DNA of 8,798 nt from Chloroflexota bacterium (GTDB lineage: Bacteria; Chloroflexota; Dehalococcoidia; Dehalococcoidales; RBG-16-60-22), in contig JACPQH010000118.1 in the NCBI GenBank assembly GCA_016190585.1, positions 1 through 8,798 of the forward strand, in the 5' to 3' direction. The first letter of the stretch is position 1. The number at the start of each line of letters is the position of its first letter. Made by a program: the position numbers and the translations under genes. This document shows positions 7,374 to 8,798 of this stretch, one piece after another. The notes beneath the pieces are model-generated. The model saw only the letters and a list, made by a program, of their open reading frames with translations. It was not told where the DNA came from and made no database searches.

Positions 7374-7394
7374 TCCTCTCCCGTGGGTAGAGGA
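7304..7394. repeat. Imperfect palindromic interspersed repeat at the pabA 3' end
   Basis: Two halves of about 42 nt, 7304-7349 and 7353-7394, are imperfect inverse complements; a 26-nt core alignment matches at about three quarters of positions, and CCTCT is shared at the outer ends. Each half also folds by itself: CCCTCTCCC-TTGAC-GGGAGAAGG (7305-7327, one mismatch) and TCCTCTCCC-GTG-GGTAGAGGA (7374-7394, one mismatch). GTCAAC recurs at 7341 and 7355 near the centre. The left half, translated in the pabA frame, gives [12 protein letters not shown], a reading often seen where such CCCTCTCCC repeats run into genes. The pabA stop TAG lies in the right half. There is no T-run, so it does not look like a dedicated terminator. 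Confidence 0.7.
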
Positions 7395-7435
7395 AATCTT
7401 TGAGATTTCCTGAATTGTTCAGGGGCTCTAAAGAT
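7391..7435 (+). other. Overlapping alternative hairpins before pabC
   Basis: AGGAAATCT (7391-7399) and AGATTTCCT (7403-7411) form a perfect 9-bp stem with a TTG loop. CCTGAA (7409-7414) and TTCAGG (7418-7423) form a second stem, also with a TTG loop. ATCTTTGAG (7396-7404) pairs with CTCTAAAGAT (7426-7435) with one bulge to close an outer stem around the second hairpin. The first fold excludes the other two. No U-tract follows. The stretch may be the edge of the adjacent repeat or a real leader for pabC. Confidence 0.45.
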
Positions 7436-7467
7436 AACGATAGCCCGCAGATATCAGCATCTTGATG

Positions 7468-7473
7468 AGGAGG
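7468..7473 (+). promoter_or_regulatory. Ribosome binding site that decides the pabC start
   Basis: A perfect AGGAGG lies 6 nt before the ATG at 7480. It selects that ATG over the in-frame TTG at 7462 and ATG at 7465, which lie upstream of it. Confidence 0.8.
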
Positions 7474-7479
7474 CAGGTC

Positions 7480-8364
7480 ATGGAAGAGATCGTCTATCTT
7501 AACGGCTCGCTGGTGCCGCGGTCCCGGGCGTGCGTTCCGGTCTACGACCACGGTTTCCTCTACGGCTACGCCCTGTTCGAGACGGTGCGCGCCTATCACG
7601 GCCGGCTCTTCCGGCTCGAAAGGCACCTGGAGCGTCTCCGGGGCTCAGCCAGGAGCATCGGCCTTAGCCCCCGCCTGGCGGACTACGACCTGGCGGGCGC
7701 CTGCGAGGCAGCCCTTAAAGCCAACCGGCTTGAGGACGCGCGCCTGCGCCTGACGGTCACCCGGGGCGAGACCGAGCACTACCCCGGCGTTTTCGGCGAA
7801 GGCGTTCCCGGTGTCGTGGTCACCGCCCGGCCCTACCAGCCGCCGCCGGAGGCAAACTTCCAGAAGGGCTTTACCGCGGTCATAAGCAGGTATAAACGCT
7901 TGAGCCGGTCGCCCCTGGCCGGGGTGAAATCGTCCAATTACCTGCTGAACGTGCTGGCGCGGATGGAGGCCGAGGCGGCCGGCGGCGATGAGGCCCTGCT
8001 GCCGGATGAGTCGGGTCATCTGACCGAGGGCAGTATCAGCAACCTGTTCTTTGTCAGGCAGGGCGGGCTGGTCACGCCTCCCCTGACGAGCGGCAACCTG
8101 CCCGGCGTCACGCGGGAGATTATCCTGAAGCTGGCCGGAAAGCTGCGCATCAAAGTACTCGAAGAGAACGTGAGCTTTACCGGCCTGGGAGACTTCACCG
8201 AGGCCTTTCTGACCAACTCCCTGATCGAGGTAATGCCCCTGGTCCGCGTCAGGAGCGAGGACGGCCGGGTGGCGACTCTCGGCGAGGGCCGGCCCGGCGA
8301 GGTGACTGGAAGCCTGCGCGCCGCCTACCGGAGGCTGGTCGAGGCGGAGACCGGCCGGGGCTAG
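7480..8364 (+). CDS. pabC: Class IV PLP aminotransferase, probable aminodeoxychorismate lyase (PabC)
   Basis: This is a fold-type IV PLP enzyme. In this operon it most likely splits 4-amino-4-deoxychorismate into p-aminobenzoate and pyruvate. With the start set by AGGAGG, the product has 294 residues. Recognisable blocks are YLNGSLVPRSRA (6-17), YDHGFLYGYALFETVR (22-37), LFRLERHLERL (43-53), GVKSSNYLLNVLAR (148-161) with Lys150 as the probable PLP lysine, LTEGSISNLFFV (181-192) with Glu183, GVTREII (209-215) and FLTNSLIEVMPLVRV (243-257). The same family includes branched-chain and D-amino acid aminotransferases, and these cannot be separated from PabC with certainty by eye. The choice rests mainly on the pabB-pabA context. 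A spacer of about 106 nt with hairpins separates it from pabA, so it may be controlled separately. Its TAG stop overlaps the argC stop on the other strand. Confidence 0.82.
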   Translation: MEEIVYLNGSLVPRSRACVPVYDHGFLYGYALFETVRAYHGRLFRLERHLERLRGSARSIGLSPRLADYDLAGACEAALKANRLEDARLRLTVTRGETEHYPGVFGEGVPGVVVTARPYQPPPEANFQKGFTAVISRYKRLSRSPLAGVKSSNYLLNVLARMEAEAAGGDEALLPDESGHLTEGSISNLFFVRQGGLVTPPLTSGNLPGVTREIILKLAGKLRIKVLEENVSFTGLGDFTEAFLTNSLIEVMPLVRVRSEDGRVATLGEGRPGEVTGSLRAAYRRLVEAETGRG

Positions 8365-8798
8365 GGGAAGACGGGCGGCGCTTCCAGGCCGGCGGTCTCC
8401 GGCAGGCCCAGCATCAGGTTCATGTTCTGGATGGCCTGGCCGGCGGCGCCTTTCACCAGGTTGTCGATGGCGCTGATGACGATAAGCCGCCCGGTGCGCA
8501 GGTCGATAGCGGGGTAGATAAAGCACAGGTTGCTGCCCCAGGCGTGCTTGGTGTGCACCGGGACGTCGGTCACGCGCACGAAAGGCTCCTTCCGGTAAAA
8601 CTCCGCGTAAAGTCCCCGGAGAGCGTCAACGCCCTTCTTGTCGGCGCTAATCTTGCCGGGCGCCAGGGGGGCATAAGCCGAGGTCAGGATGCCCCGGTTC
8701 ATCGGGATGAGGTGCGGGATGAAGGTGACCGCGGGCCGGCCGCCGCTGATAAAGCCAAGCTCCTGGGAAATCTCGGGCAGGTGCCGGTGCCCCTCGAT
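8361..8798 (-). CDS. argC: N-acetyl-gamma-glutamyl-phosphate reductase ArgC (5' partial)
   Basis: ArgC catalyses the NADPH-dependent reduction of N-acetyl-glutamyl-5-phosphate to the semialdehyde, the third step of arginine synthesis. Only the C-terminal 145 residues are in the window; the family has about 345, so some 200 are missing past the right edge. The frame is open to the edge and the Met at 8702 is internal. Visible signatures are EGHRHLPEISQEL, which holds the conserved HRH, then TFIPHLIPMNRGILTS, the nucleotide-site strand RLIVISAIDNLVKGAAGQA, and the terminal QNMNLMLGLPETAGLE. The C-terminus ends about ten residues after the conserved part, as usual. The gene converges on pabC with no spacer. 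Its promoter and the rest of any arg operon lie outside. Confidence 0.95.
   Translation of the reverse strand: MEGHRHLPEISQELGFISGGRPAVTFIPHLIPMNRGILTSAYAPLAPGKISADKKGVDALRGLYAEFYRKEPFVRVTDVPVHTKHAWGSNLCFIYPAIDLRTGRLIVISAIDNLVKGAAGQAIQNMNLMLGLPETAGLEAPPVFP

Noticed and set aside
7320..7440. CRISPR array or tandem repeat array
   Set aside because: The repeats here are inverted, not regularly spaced direct repeats, and there are no spacers or cas genes.

Overview
The window is GC-rich, tightly packed bacterial DNA. It holds the end of a respiratory nitrate reductase operon, a p-aminobenzoate (folate precursor) operon, and the 3' end of an arginine biosynthesis gene on the opposite strand. There is no rRNA, tRNA or phylogenetic marker. 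An anaerobe or facultative anaerobe that respires nitrate with a molybdenum enzyme is well supported. A Chloroflexota-like (Dehalococcoidia-type) host is only a weak guess, from the gene mix and the style of the interspersed repeat.

Positions 1-5279 (+ strand) form one run of six genes with almost no spacers. In order they are narH (5' end outside the window; narG is presumably just upstream), narJ, narI, a TDT/SLAC1-family anion channel or carrier, mobB, and a MOT1-family molybdate/sulfate transporter. The first three give the iron-sulfur subunit, the assembly chaperone and the haem b membrane anchor of a NarGHI nitrate reductase. The last two fit molybdenum supply: MOT1 would import molybdate, and MobB assists the nucleotide attachment that makes the bis-MGD cofactor of NarG. 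The TDT protein sits where a NarK-type transporter is often found, so it is a candidate nitrate/nitrite pathway, but its substrate is not proven.

Positions 5280-5334 are a short spacer with a TATAAT box ending 8 nt before the next start codon. From 5335 to 8364 (+ strand) lie pabB, pabA and a pabC-like class IV aminotransferase, which together would convert chorismate and glutamine to p-aminobenzoate. A Lys in the PIKGT motif marks the first as PabB rather than TrpE. An imperfect palindromic repeat (about 7304-7394) runs into the 3' end of pabA and appears to have given PabA a 26-residue tail. Between it and pabC are further overlapping hairpins.

The pabC-like gene and argC (- strand, running off the right edge) converge, and their stop codons share the palindrome CTAG at 8361-8364.

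I see no wholly new system. The points most worth a second look are the nar-TDT-mobB-MOT1 gene set, the repeat-derived PabA tail with the hairpins after it, and the possibly leaderless pabB.
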